The notes: a model not told the origin generated them from the letters alone. Shown: positions 34,918 through 47,959, counted from the stretch's first letter. The stretch: 64,000 nt of DNA from Kuschelorhynchus macadamiae (GCA_030620095.1 JAUTXW010000884.1:310001-374000), one strand, 5' to 3'. Made by a program: numbers and translations.

Positions 34918-34992
34918 GTTTGTTAGCTCACTGGTAGGGTTTCGAATTTGCATTGCAAAGGTCCTGTGTTCCAACGCCAGTTTGGGCGGTGA
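34918..34992 (+). tRNA. tRNA-like sequence, degenerate (possible SINE head)
   Basis: tagctcactggtag (34924-34937) matches a Pol III A box/tRNA D-arm, and a B-box-like tgttccaacgcc follows about 30 bp later with a potential CTG/CAG T-stem. The anticodon region around tttgcattgcaaa does not fold cleanly, the acceptor stem is not apparent, and a T-run follows at 35000. More likely a tRNA pseudogene or tRNA-derived SINE than a working tRNA. Confidence 0.4.
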
Positions 34993-35029
34993 CTTTATTT
35001 TTTTTTTAACATTTTTTTTTATGTATTTG

Positions 35030-35225
35030 TGTTTTAAAAGTCTGATTGCGTTTTGGTTAGTCTTGGTTAGGCCTGTTTTTGGGTTGATGTAAAAAAATTT
35101 ATCTATATTAAAACAATAATTTATATGTAATCGTGTTTTAAATATTGGGCTGTGTTTTTGGTTAACCCTGGTTAGTATCTTTTGCGTTGATGTAAAAAAG
35201 TGTATCTATTAAAACAAAAATATAT
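35030..35225. repeat. Two-copy tandem repeat, ~110-bp period
   Basis: gttttaaaagtctgattgcg ... ggttgatgtaaaaaaattta near 35030-35110 recurs as gttttaaatattgggctgtg ... cgttgatgtaaaaaagtgta near 35142-35215. It follows the tRNA-like sequence and could be the body of the same element. Confidence 0.7.
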
Positions 35226-35394
35226 TAAATTAAATTATAATTATATTATTGCTACACCCACTATAATTTCATTGGTGTTTATTTCAGGGTTTAATTTCTC
35301 CTCTCGGTATTATTATATGCCCATCAAAAAAGAATCTTCTTGCTGATTATAAATATATTAGATTACGTTAGGTTTTAGACCTTTATCGTTTTGA

Positions 35395-35490
35395 GAGTAA
35401 CCGTATCATAAGAAGCGGTATATTCCTATTGACTCGACTACGTAGTAGAACGCTTTTCGACTCTGTCTAACATATTGCCTGTTAGGTATG
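35395..35490 (+). repeat. Direct repeat, copy 2
   Basis: Partner of 34400-34530; the tRNA-like sequence and tandem repeat lie between the two copies. Confidence 0.65.
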
Positions 35491-35844
35491 GTAGTGATTT
35501 AGTTAATTTTTTGTTGTTTTTTTTAAGGTGTCCAACCTGGTAAATTTATAATCATCAAGACGCTACACATTTAATATATCTAAGTTGATGGTGATTTTAG
35601 GAAATAAAACACTTAAGAAACTTCTGTATTTTTTTGTTGAATGTTAATGGGGGGTCCAACTCTAGAAATTTAAAGCATACTTTGTACGTTCTTCAATAGG
35701 AAGGTCTTTCCTAATACAAGGTAATAAATTATTAATTACATATTGTTTTCGAAATAACACAAAAGGCGGCTAGATGCCGAAGAACATGTCTTTCCATTTC
35801 CTTAGGTCTGTCTTTTCGCAGTATTAACTACCTCAAATATTGCT

Positions 35845-36500
35845 CAATCCAGTATGGCGGACCAAAATGGCGGCCTCATAAAATCTTTAAAAAATCATTA
35901 TTAAATACTACTTATAACCTCTACTTTTGACCAAAAATCAAACGTGATGTAGGGGTGAACTGGTAGATTTTAGTACAAAATATGGAGAAGCAAAAATGGC
36001 GACCGAATATTTTTTTTAAATTAGTGATGTAGGGATGAACTGATAAAATTTTGGGATGAATGCAGTATGACTGATCGAAATGGCGGAATAAAAAGATTTC
36101 AAAATTCAGTGTTCAAAGCTACATATGTATGACTTAAATTTTGTAAAAAAATGTAATATAATGATGAAGTGGTCTAATTTTGCTAATATTACGGAACAAT
36201 AGCAGCAGCCTAATAAAATGTTTTAAAAGCGGGTATAAAAAAACTAATTATTTTATTGACTTCAAATTTTGCACAGGAAGTAAGTGTGATTTAGGTTTGG
36301 ACAGACAAAATTTAAGTGCAAATCCAATATGGCAAAACAATATGACAACCTAGTAAAATTTTGTACAAAATAAGTGTGATATAGGAATAAACAGGTAAAG
36401 TTTTGGTGCAAATCCAACATGGCGAAACAAAATGGCGGTTTAATAAAATATTCAAAACAATCAATATCAGCCTTTATTAAAACCAGGACAAAGCACAAAT
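35845..36500 (+). repeat. Dispersed ATGGCGG repeat, about six units
   Basis: Cores near 35852 (atggcggaccaaaatggcgg), 35982, 36066, 36190, 36330 and 36418 (atggcgaaacaaaatggcgg), with aactggta, gtgtgatatagg and taaaatgtttt landmarks. Unit lengths vary because of deletions. Confidence 0.85.
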
Positions 36501-38228
36501 AAAATAATCATATTTATTTTCTTTTTCGTATAACAGGGGCATTTCCGGGTAAATTCACGTTACCGATTTTTTTGGATACCATTAGACCCAGAATTGGCAA
36601 GTCTTGGTTTAACGAACCTCCAGATTTCATCTAATCTGTTCAGAATTGGCACATTTTCTATAGTCATTTTGAAAAGTTTATTGAAATTGTGAATTAGCTG
36701 TATGAATTGGATGTAATTTTGACAAGGACGGATTTTAACTATAGTAATTGGTCAAAAAAAAATTAAGGCATAGCAGTTTTTCTATAAGTTGTTGCGGAAA
36801 AACTCTAAATTATTTTCTTATGGCAGGTTTTCATTACCTGAAATACGTAAAATTAATTATTGACAAATTACTTCTATCGATCACTAAAATGTATCAATCT
36901 TATCGTCTATCGATTGGTAAAATGTAGTATCGCCCATTCTTAATTAACATCAGGACACTCACACAATAGATATGCGAAACTGACACATTTTCCTGTTACA
37001 TCCTCTGCAGAGAGAAGTGTCACATAGCTTCATATTGTGAAGATTTTCTCTTAGCTGGCAGTGACCAGTTAGAATTCCTATTGCAAATTTTCGTACTAAA
37101 ATTGTTAGTAACAGTGAAATATGTTAAGATACTTATCAGAATTAGATTTCAAACAAAAGCAAAATATCCTTTTATGATATATACAGAATAGTTGTAAATT
37201 ATTATCTATGTATTATACTATAGTACCAAAAATGTTAATATAATACACACATATCTATATATTTAAAACACTAAGCCAAAGTTTTCAGCAAGTTCCTGAG
37301 AGAGTTGTATTGCACTAATTTACATGATTTTTTTTAAATGATCGTCTGGCTACCGAGACCTTTCAACACCATTTTTTTGTATTGTTTTTATTGCGTATTT
37401 TTTCTATAAAACTAATATGTTTTTCTTCAATAACATTTCTGGACGATGTGGTGAATGCGCCTCATATTCTTCCGCTAGAAACTCATCGCGTTCTGGTTGT
37501 TCACCTCTATTATTATTTATTCATCCCCATCGTGCTGCTGTGTTTGCTATTTCTTTATTTATACCTTTGATAAATTATTCTTCGTTATCTGGTGTATAAA
37601 TGAACATTTGAAAAACTCTTGCTTTTGAATAAGAGAAGTAAGCCCACTCTCACGGAGATTTATGAAATTTACGTTTTTAACTTAATTTTTTAAACTATTT
37701 TTAAAAGGCGACTTTTTTTCCGAAGTGTGCGACCTCAATTAATTAACAACCATGTTGTATAAGTGTATACTGCAATATAGACGATCTCACACATATTTTG
37801 ATATGTTTTATTAATTTTCTTTATTGGGTTTTGACCAAATTTGTCTTACAGAAATTTGTATGGGTTTTAATAAATTTTGATATGAGGTGAAAAACTCATT
37901 TATATTTGTTATACACTAAAATATTCTAAATTTTGTAGATTTTGTATTATTTTATTTTAATGTTTAAATAAGGGAAAGGTTATTAGATACAATTGTAACA
38001 ATTTTCTTAGCCATTTCATGCAATGACAAGAAAGCATATTTTCTTATTTTCTGAAAGAATATACCTGACACAAATTAATTATTCCATATACCCTTACGTT
38101 CATTGTTCATACAACATCACAATTACTATTATTACTACTTTTATAGTATGCTGTTACAATACTCCTTATGAGAAATAATACAAAGGGAAACAAAAAAATA
38201 TTAATCGTCTTATGCAACCATAAAATTT
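36501..38228. other. A+T-rich spacer, no gene seen
   Basis: The open frames at 37382-37599 have no recognisable domain. Confidence 0.5.
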
Positions 38229-38600
38229 TTACTGTTTTCGATAACTATCTGTCCTCCAATTCATCCCTCCCTCCGCGCAAAATTTCCACCCATATAAACT
38301 TGTTTTCCTCCACCGATGAATTTCAAGCATCGCGCCAAACTGGCGCCGATATTTTCGACCAATCGGCACGCCTTCTCTTCCCCTACCACAGCATTTCTTA
38401 CAATATTGGACTCTACGCCAATGGGGTCGGTTTTTCTCAAATAGGGGATGAGGAAATTCGTTCACCCTGGCATGTGATCAAGTTTAGGTCATTTCCCAGT
38501 GAGGCTTTGTGGTGTTCGGTTACATCGAGCTTTCCCTGTTGTATAGATCGACTGACTGTACTGTGTTACTTCGACTTGAATCCAGGATGAACTTGTAAGT
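38229..38600 (+). promoter_or_regulatory. Candidate host promoter and first exon
   Basis: About 370 bp with more G+C than its surroundings, not matching any repeat here. It holds catataaac (38291), gaccaatcgg (a CCAAT box, 38358), a second inverted attgg (38407), and ends with gaatccaggATGAACTTgtaagt (38580 onward), a start codon followed within eight bases by a perfect insect splice donor. If real, exon 1 would encode two codons plus two bases. The 140-codon frame across it (38168-38590) has no known domain. The next exon is not identified. Confidence 0.35.
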
Positions 38601-39213
38601 TTTCAATATGTTATAAGTTTGGTTAGTTAGTTGTGTTGTGTTATTTTATATTTAATTTCGAATCGTTTTCTTTGCTGGCAAGTAAGTTAAAATTAGATTA
38701 AAATTCCGAAAGCTGATTATATTGTATTTTAGTTTTTCAGGCTCTATTTTTATCTGATTCAGTATAACAATTAAACAAAAAAAATCCTATTAGGCTTTAC
38801 TGGTTCGTTAATTTTTAAGTATATAAAAGGTAGACAACTAAAAGCGTTCTTTGGCAATATTAGGATTAAGTATTTCAATACATTTTGTTTCCTTAAAGAA
38901 TTTGTAAATAGTAATTAAGCGTTTTAGTTTATTTACGTTTGTTATTAGATTTGATTACTTGAATGTAGCCGAGTACGGATATAATAGTGTGGATATCATT
39001 GTCTTTCACGTTTTTAGATTTAATGATGGATGTTCTCATATTTACTACGATTATAAACATGAATTTGTTTAGGATTTTGGAGGGATTGTTTCAAATTATA
39101 TTATAGATAGTTTATAATACACATTTATGTACTACAAAGACTTTTTGATTCCTACCCGGCTTCTTAGTTTGCAAGGTGGAATTAGGTACTTTTCTGAAAG
39201 AATACATAATCTT
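38601..39213. other. A+T-rich spacer; possible intron
   Basis: No gene seen. If the 38.6-kb donor is real this would be intronic. Confidence 0.4.
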
Positions 39214-39928
39214 CAGTGACGGCTCGTGAAGTTTGAGCTTATATTCTTTTTTTTCTCCATTTTCTTGTACACGTCAAAGCACGAAAATACAGATTTTATA
39301 TTTTAAATAAATTGTCACATTTCAATAACTGATTCCTGAATGTCCTTTTGACCAGATTTTTAAGGAGTAAATAATAATAAAATCGAGATTAAAATATACA
39401 TGGACCAAAAAAAGGTTGTAAAAATAAGTTTACGAATTCTTCTACCTTTTTGTTTTAAATATTGGTACCATAAAACATTAATGTTTATTATAATATTTGT
39501 TTTATATAAAAAAGACAAACCTGTATAGGAAAACTCATATATACGCTTTCATATGTATAAAAATATTTATTCATGCAAAATGCAAAAGTTTAAAAAAAGA
39601 CAGGTAAAATTTAATAACAATCTGTTGCATTTGCTTATTTAGATCTCTTTTAAAATAATAACTACAAACTCGGAAAACAGTGCAATAAATGTTTAACTTC
39701 GCTCTTAAAAAAGAACGCGTAAATGACCTTTCATTCACTAGCTTTGGTTAACTTTAATTTTAGCCCTGCCTAGTTTTTAGTTTACCTAATAATGAAAATC
39801 AACGAGGACGGATAATTAGAGATAGAATGTGTTAATATTAATAGTTTATAAGATTTCAAATTTCGTGTTACTTTAACATTTTCTAGGGAGGCCTCGCGTT
39901 CAGGGGCCTCAAAAAGCAGCCGCCACTA
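39214..39928. mobile_element. 715-bp hAT MITE with perfect 8-bp target duplication
   Basis: Ends cagtgacggct and agccgccacta (reverse complement tagtggcggct). The flanks are identical: ataatctt at 39206-39213 and 39929-39936. No coding capacity. The terminus matches the fragment at 19951-19961. Confidence 0.9.
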
Positions 39929-40089
39929 ATAATCTTTCCCTATTTTGGAACATCAAACAATACACCGGTCAACAAATGAACTTAGGCACCCTGTTTTTTA
40001 ATGAAAATTTAAACCTGAAAAATTTTTTAAAACTTTATTTTTCTCTTATGGGCTTTGATTTTTACATTTACCAAAATCTTACAAAAGGG

Positions 40090-40900
40090 CAATTAAGACA
40101 CTAGTCAATGACAAAAATCAAAACATACCCCAGATTGTCAAAATTAATTGTTCTGGCCATCTAAATTTAATTCTTGTGGCATCATCTCCGGATGTTTTTC
40201 CAGTTTTCGTTTAAGTTGGTTATTGAAAGATTTGTTGGTTCCCTCATTCTCGCTCATTGCCGGGTTTGCTATTAAAAATACGAATTAAACCCGCTGCTAA
40301 AATTATACATTTACATTCACTATTATTAATAAATGTAAGACATTAGATATACAATAGAAAGTTATTGAATATTTATGGATGGATATGTATAACGGAAAAT
40401 TTGCTTGTGTTTTATTTTTATTAAATTTGCTTGGATTATTGAAAAATCCTCTGTACATATTAGATAACCTACTTATAAAGTAACCTGCAACAACTGATGC
40501 AGTTAATAGTCCAAAAATTAAATTTAGATGGCCAAAATTACTAAACCCTCTTTTGACAATTTGGGATATGTTCGATTTATATCAAAGTAGGTGCTGTCCA
40601 TTGACATACGTTTTACGTTAAATACCTTTTCATTGTGTATTTAGGGTAATTATTTTTGTTGAACATAATAAATGTAACTGTAAAGTTTTTAAAGCGGTTC
40701 TAATTGAATTGTTCTTATTTTTAATAACAAACTCGTCAGTAATACACTACTACTTTTGAGAAACCCTGTACAAATCTTCTGATAATCAACTTATGCCAAA
40801 AACTACAGAAACGTCTCCAGATAATGATCCAGAAAATAAACTCAGATGGCCAAAGCAATCGAATCTTCTCTTTTAACGATTTCGGATATATGTAAGATAT
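40090..40900. repeat. Three modules of an interspersed repeat, one inverted
   Basis: ggccatctaaatttaattc (40158) recurs inverted as attaaatttagatggcc (40531) and aaactcagatggcc (40842), each with a paired ttgtcaaaa / ttttgacaat or ttttaacgat and a tctccggat / tccagataat block. The family is not identified. Confidence 0.65.
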
Positions 40901-43900
40901 TTTTCAATTCTGTGACTAGTTCCTTAATCACCCTGTGTAGGGTAGTCTTCGTAACTTAAAAACTAAGCGCCTTAGAGTTTAAAACCAATACAATTTCCGT
41001 TTTGGAAAAAAGTTTTCAAAAATCGGATAAAAAGTAAAAAAGTTTTTAGGATCAGAAATAGCATTACAAAACACGAAGCCTAACTTCAAATCAAATTCAA
41101 AAACAATCTATTTGCCAAAAAATAAGAATGTCTGATCTAGATGTGAAAAGAATATTTTATAATTTTCTGACAAAAACATTGTTGACCAGTTTAATTTAAA
41201 AGTGATTTCTAAAGTTCATAGTTAATTAAAGAAACTCGTCTAGAAACTCTCGAAGTAATTTTCAATCTATTCTACTAATATTAGGTTATGGCAACTAGAA
41301 ACTTCATCAGTATTATTTCTAATATTTCTTTTACTAATTGCGTCTTATGTTATCGCAAAGAAGCTAATTTCAGTTTTTCTTTTTAAAATCTATTAACCAA
41401 CTACTATTGAATATAATCTATGCAAACTATGCTGGCAGAACTTCATAATTGCAATTAAAATTTAGGTCAAGACATTCGATTTCCCCACAGTCACGCTATC
41501 TAAAGTTTAAGCCTTAAGTTTTGTTTGCACTGGAAAAGCTTTTCTTCTGTCTCCCTTCATTAGGGGGATACATGTTTTTTTTTTAATATAGTTAGTTCCT
41601 TTTACAAGATATTCACATAATTTATCTGGAAATGTATGTTCCTTAATAGACTCACTATAAAACTTTTCTCTTTTTGAAACATTTGAATTAAAGGGTTATG
41701 GGATATTATCAGGGATTTAGTTGCTTTTTACGGATTTGTATACTGAATTGTTTGGGGTATTAATAAACATCCACCAAAATGTTGGTGAGTATTTTTTTAT
41801 CATTAAATGACGTCACTCCTTTTCGGTGTCCTCAGATGAGGTTACCTATGGCACAAAAGGATCTAATATTTAATTTTTCGATAAAAAAAGCATTTTTCAT
41901 AAACATTTTTGCTTCTTTAAAGTATACATTTCACGCTAAGAAAAAAATAGTTTTGTTATTCAGAGAGTTCAAAAATTGAGGAGTAAATTTCGCCTATTTC
42001 TTTTTATTAGGAAATGCTATCTGAAAAGATTCCTTATAATCATTTCTACAGTGAAATTTCATACTTTTAATTGTTTTTGTAAACATCTGTACTTTAGGAA
42101 TTGAAAATGATAAAAGCATCAATGCATTGATGAATTAGAGGAAAAAGCTAGTATTGCTGCTACTCATGACGAGTTCGGCACAGTTTTCCAAAAGCATTTT
42201 GAATGTTTCATACACATGATCTCTTGATCTCTATGGGCAACAGCTTTAATAATACTATAACCATAAACATTATGTGGTAGAACTTGTACAAACATTTTCA
42301 ATGAAAGTAATGCCTGTCAGGTCGGGTGTCCAAGTAAATAGGCCCAAACTTCTGTTTATTTTTCCATAAATATGTCTAGCCGATTTCCTAAAATTTCTAC
42401 TTTTGACCAGCATTTCTAAAAATGGATTTTTACTTAAATTATCTTGAAAAGAATAGTAATTATAATTCGGTTTAAACAGAACCTGCCCTGGGTTTAAAAA
42501 AACAGCTACTTAAAAAAGGATTTTTCCTTTGGTACTTTAATGAGAACAAGCAATATCACAACAAATAGAGGACCTTTAAATACTTCATGAAAAAATCTTA
42601 TGAATTGTGACTGGTAAAAAAATTAATAACATAATAGGGCGTTACGGAAGGGCTATTTATTTTAAATTTCAGATGCTGACTGTTTAAGTGATTCTAAGCT
42701 ACTTTTTTATGTAGCATTGGCCTTATACATGAGAAATACTAGGCAGTTATAATTCATGTTTTGCAAGGTTTTAGGACCCCTGTATAACAAAATCACTTGC
42801 TTTCAAAATGATGTCGAATCACTTCCTCGTCTTGTCTTAAAGAGTAAATAGAGTTTTTAAAAATACCTTTCATATTAAATGACAAAAATATTGAAAAAAA
42901 TTAAAAAAAGAGAAAATTTTGTGAGTAATGGTAGGTATATTTTAATACTATTGTCAAAAACTATATTATTATTATTATTGGGACTAGTGTCGAAGGTATT
43001 TTAACATATTTTTAATTGATATATAATTTTTTATTTTCATAAGATCATCATTACTTATCTTAAACTAACTTTAAATTTACCTAAAGTTTTAAATGTTTTA
43101 TATTTTTTATCCATAGATTGACCGATAACGTTAAAAACCTATTATACTAGGTTCCTAGGTTGCGTTTATCAAAAAGAAGAGATTACTTGTAACCTTCTTT
43201 TTTATTTGATGACCTTATCAGCCGTATGACATAATCTTAATCTTTTCTTTGGTATCTTCTACTATCTGCTAGTAAAAGTAGGTAATACACTCGTCTAATT
43301 GATATTCGTTTTTCTCTTAATCACGTTGTGAACCATGGTTGTCTTAATAACACCTCACACAGTATGACAAAATATTGAACCATAATACCGGCTACTACGT
43401 ATTTTTAACAATCCATCTGAGGACTTAAGTTCATCTTTCTACCGGATTACTATCCATGCTGGACGTTGCTTATATCTGATGATTAAGAGAACATGATTGG
43501 ATCAAAGCAAGTCGATCCTGACGTTTGTTTACTTTTATCTTCAACGCTAAGATCCTACCAACGCCTTTGTATACAGTATATAGAATTTTTACAATTCACA
43601 TTCACCATTTTTATTTCATTACAACTTTGAAATCTGTGACGTGTTTGTCAAAATAAGAAGGATATGGTCTTTGAAACAAAGAATTTTTATAATCCAAGCG
43701 TACAAAGATACGGGTTAAAGGATTACTAATAGAATATTAACCAATAATTACGAAAAATCCATACACGCAATTTTGGAAATAAAATCCTAAATAGGTAAAA
43801 CTTCTTATTTCTTCCAGTGAAAGCGATTCTATTGCTCCTAAATTTCCTACCTTAGAACTTCTTCGTCAATTTCAACGGGACTTTCGTATGTTAGTTGTAT

Positions 43901-43945
43901 AAGGTGTCCTCAGAGACTTTCTTATGTTAATTGTTTAAGGCGTCC
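40901..43945. other. A+T-rich spacer, no gene seen
   Basis: Nothing recognisable on either strand; the 66-codon frame at 41779-41979 is not supported. Confidence 0.55.
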
Positions 43946-44260
43946 TCAGAGAAACACATCACAAATTGTCAGATCGGGACTTCTAGGAGGGCACAAAACT
44001 TGGACTACCTCGGCATATCCATCGATTTCCAAATTTGCTATTGAAACATAATGGCAAGCATACACATCGTGCTGAAAATTCATATTTTCGCGATATTCAA
44101 GAGGCAGTTCTTCTAACTTGTCGTTCGGAGAGAAATGACTCCAGCATTTGGAAAAAAAATATGTTATAATCCCATAAAAGGGAACGATACACCAAACTAC
44201 TCCAGTGTTGCACATAGTGCCATTTGTACTGAATGTTGATTAATCTGAGAATATTATCAG
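43946..44260 (-). pseudogene. Mariner-type transposase fragment
   Basis: Minus strand: a TFSTNGTMCNTG-like piece (44230-44200, after the first Asp), VVWCIVPFYGIITYFF, then NMNFQHDVYACHY (second Asp in QHD) and CPPRSPDLTICDVFL (third Asp in SPD). The 89-codon frame covers most of it. N- and C-terminal parts are missing. The usual GAPPH after the second Asp has become VYACH, so this is an old copy. Related to the transposases at 2887 and 23126. Confidence 0.7.
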
Positions 44261-46306
44261 CTTAAATTAATTTTATCATGACCCACAAACGAAAATCCAG
44301 TCTATCCTCTTTTCCAAAAATGGTTCAAATTAGTTTAAATGGAGAAATGTTATTTTTTTTTTCAACACATTTCCAATATGAATTTTTTACATACATATTT
44401 ATAAATATCTTTCTCGTTTTCTAAATGACATCATAGGGTTTTCGTTTACCGATTACAAAATTAATACGGTATAGAAGCATCGTTTTCGTTGTACCTTCTT
44501 ATGGTCTTTTTTAAATTATTAATTTAAGCGAGAGCGATTCGATAAAATTGTTTTCAAGTTTTGTCATAATGGATTATAAATATTCTTTGCTTCAAAGACA
44601 CAGAAGTTTTATGAAATAAGAAAAGGTGAGAATGTGACTTAGATAATTTTTGATTGTCAAAAAGTAATTTATAATTTCAATTTTTACTTAATAATTTAGA
44701 ACTTTTTTATTAAACATTCTGCATTAAAATTATAAAAAGAACGACTTTACTCTTCACCAAGTATTACATTATTGCATACCCTCTACATCTGAAAAAACTT
44801 TTTTCTCATCGTGAATCCTATTTTTTTCGACAAGCATAAACTTTTATGAAGATTAACATTTTGAATATTTTTCAGTTTTCGATTAATTTATCCTCTTGTC
44901 TATCCCATCCGTGGGCACACTGTATATTCTTTTTTATTATTTATTCATCCAGTTTTATAATATGATAACCCATCCCCGTTTTGACTTGAAATAGTTTTAA
45001 ATTAAACCAACTAAACATCCGTTCCAAATCCATACAGATCAATGGAAATGATTAAATTTCTAAAGAATTCGGTAAATATAAATGGTTTGCATATTGTGTA
45101 GGTCATCGGCAATATTAAACTGTCATTAAGCCTTGGCGCACGATTAAGCAAACACTGGCTCTCCGTTTATTATCTTTAATTCGTTTGTTAAAAAAACGTA
45201 CAGATTTTATTTAAAAGTATTACCTTATGCTGCTTGTTTTTCTATTATTATTTCATGTATCAAATATGGATATTATACATTGGCATACTCGTACTATTTT
45301 AATTCAGAAATGACACGTAATTGACCTTCCAATAAAAATATTGAGTCATAAGGTTTGTTGCGAAAAGGTATATTTAAGGAACACAGGAATCCGTATTACA
45401 ACGTATGGAAATGACGATTGAGACGAGTGTAATTAAAATTTGAAGATAAATTTCCGAGTAAAAATCTCTCTCTTGAACCAAGGTAATTATCATCGACACC
45501 TTGGCATTGCCCTACTTAAAAAAAAAACATTTTCCTAAATTTACTCTTCTTCCGTATTATATTCAAAAATACAGATGTTGCAAAAAAACCACATGCCATT
45601 ATTTAAATAGCAAACCATAATATGAAAGAAAAAAAGAGGTTCAGTAAAACTATGAGGTAGTTTAAGTAATCCAAAATATTAAGATATAAAATTACTAATG
45701 TAAGATGACCCAAGTAGCATTAGATCAAATCTAGTAAAACTGAAGAAGTGGAAAAAAATTACTTACGACACAGCACTTTGCAATGTCGTGCAGTGCCTTT
45801 TGAAACAGGGTAGGCAATAAAGTTGTTCTTAAAAGTACTTTTCCTTTAAAAGTCTTGCATTAATACGTGCCTAAACAGTTTAAACTTAATTTATAATGAC
45901 AACCGCTCTCGAAAGACTAATATTTTTTTGTCCAACGAAAAATGCATTAGTTCTTTGTAAAAAAATCGGTTTAATAATAAGGCTATTTTTTAAGTCATGT
46001 AACTTAGTTCAGTTCTTTATTCTATGGAAATTTTCGCTTAAGTTGACCGTTTAGACACAAAATCCCTGGAGATTTTACATTTTGCGTTAAGTATCTTATA
46101 AAGCTGATTTTCTGAAATCAAATGTGTACCAGGGTTTACTAAAAGTAGGTTTTTGAGGCTTTCTACAGCTTTGTCAAGAAACAATGGCGTAACATTAATT
46201 AACTTAGGTTATTAATTTATTGGAAATGCTGTACTTGTTTCCACAGCACCCAAGAGGTAAAGTACATGTTTTTTTTTAACGTGGTTTCCCCTGGAGGCCT
46301 AATTCA
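44261..46306. other. A+T-rich spacer, no gene seen
   Basis: Nothing recognisable. Confidence 0.55.
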
Positions 46307-47105
46307 CTAGGTAAATAAAATACCTAAACTTATCTGCACTGGCGATGGACCTGGCTCATTGATGTCAAAGCCAATTGTGTCTGCTTTGCTGGGCTCAGGG
46401 TGGTCATTTAATTCGTCGAACTCTTCATCTTCCATACCCACAGACAAATCCAACTTCTCTTCATCGAAATCCAACCCCTCTTCATCGGATTCGTCGAGTG
46501 ACACTTCAGTGACATTGTCGCAGGATTTTCCATTGCAGTATTCACAAATTATTGAACATTTTGTCATTCTGCATCCGCAGGCTTTACTACAGTTGCTTCT
46601 CTTGCGTTTACAGGATAAAAATACCAATAGGGACTTTGGAGCTGGATCCTTTAACGATATTATTGGAGTAATGCCTGTTTTTGTTTTTTTTCCAGCCCAA
46701 TTCTTCGGCGTCATTGGTACGACCATACCATTGCTGAACTTGATGGTAGGTTCGCAATGAATGCTGTCGTGCTACTGCTTTCGTCGGTGGTAAAGACGCT
46801 AAATTAAATTTACTTTTTGTTACCGATTTCAGAAAACACTGGTATCGGTATTTATCCAGATGTATGTTTTCTTTGTCTTTGGATCCATACAGAGCAAGAA
46901 GAAATTTCTCACCTGCAATAGCAACTTCTTCAGCGGTAGCATGCTTGTTTTTAAATGCTTCTATAGGAGTTTGTAAGTCTTTACGTTTTTCAAGAGTTGT
47001 TAAAGTTTTCAGCTTCCCTTGGTTAAATAAGGATCATGTCGTATCACATCCACTTATTGCGTTGAGGAACGAGATGTCCTTCACAATGTTCACATTGGCC
47101 TCGTA
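46307..47105 (-). pseudogene. Cys-rich GCDTT-family protein, probably element-derived
   Basis: The minus strand from 47105 reads ANVNIVKDISFLNAISGCDT, then an in-frame TGA (near 47033), then SLFNQGKLKTLTTLEKRKDL, AIAGEKFLLALYGSK and FNLASLPPTKAVARQHS. After one frameshift near 46725 the 46726-46307 frame continues with SKACGCRMTKCSIICEYCNG, a Cys-rich block of the type C-x-C-x-K...CGC...C...C-x2-C, and an acidic tail ending ISLGILFT. From memory, proteins with GCDTTS, LPPT and a C-terminal CGCRK block recur as multi-copy, uncharacterised genes in arthropods; I infer mobile-element origin but cannot name the element. The N-terminal part is absent. Confidence 0.55.
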
Positions 47106-47959
47106 GGGAGGCGCATTAGTAGTGGACCACAGGTTAGAAATGTGTGTGTGTCGATCTGGTTTATCATAAGCTCAAAATGTTACGAAAATTCATTTGTATA
47201 GACCGTTTTATTATAAAAGACAAATATATACCCATATTATGTAGATACATAAAGCAGTTTATAGAAGTTAACGAAATATGTTATCATACATTGAGGTCTC
47301 ATGCCTTAATGGTTAACTTTAGCGAAAATTTCCTTAGAATCTATTTTGTAGGAAATTTCTTCTCTTTAATTTTGCTCTCTACGTATGTTTCCGAAAAACG
47401 CCTAGTTTTCGAGATATTGGCAAAGAAACATTTTTAGGCGCCATCTTGGCAAGATGGCGGTGCTAGCGGCACGTCTTGAATTGTGCAAAGTTTCAAAACT
47501 TCCGGACTTTTTTCCTGATAAACCTCTTTTTTGATCCCCAATGACTGTACTACTGTTTTTGGTTCCCATAAGGTTTTTAAAGGTGATCGAATTTTGCTTG
47601 CTTATTAACTCTTATGGGATGCTTTTGTGAATAATTTTAGGTGGGTGAGTGTCTACTCTTTAGATGATTGATTTTATATTAAATATATGGAAAATGTACG
47701 TAATAATTTAAAATAATTAAGAGAATTCTGACAAAAGAAAAATAGATTACCCAACCATTTTCATAGGATAGGCAATGCTTTTTTGCCACTGGCTGTTTGA
47801 CAGTTAAGAAACACTATGTCGTATGTCGTATTTAATTTATTGAAAAGATATATTTTTCAAAATTTGGTACAAGCTATAATTGACACTGTTTTTTTCTAAA
47901 TAAAATATTTTGACGGTTGTATCACATTTGGTTTCCTGTAGAAATTTAAGTTACCTCTA
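47106..47959. other. Repeat-like spacer with a short palindrome
   Basis: The 97-codon frame at 47144-47437 ends in ttccgaaaaacgcctagttttcgagatattgg-type sequence (quoted in part: cctagttttcgagatattgg), common in non-coding transposon DNA, so I do not call it. cgccatcttg-g-caagatggcg (47439-47459) is a palindrome with 10-bp arms. Confidence 0.5.

Noticed and set aside
34918..34992. A functional tRNA gene
   Set aside because: The D-arm fits, but the anticodon and acceptor stems do not, and the T-loop is altered.
46359..46760. 133-codon Ser-rich plus-strand frame
   Set aside because: It is the antisense of the acidic, Cys-rich relic on the minus strand, which reads in family order.
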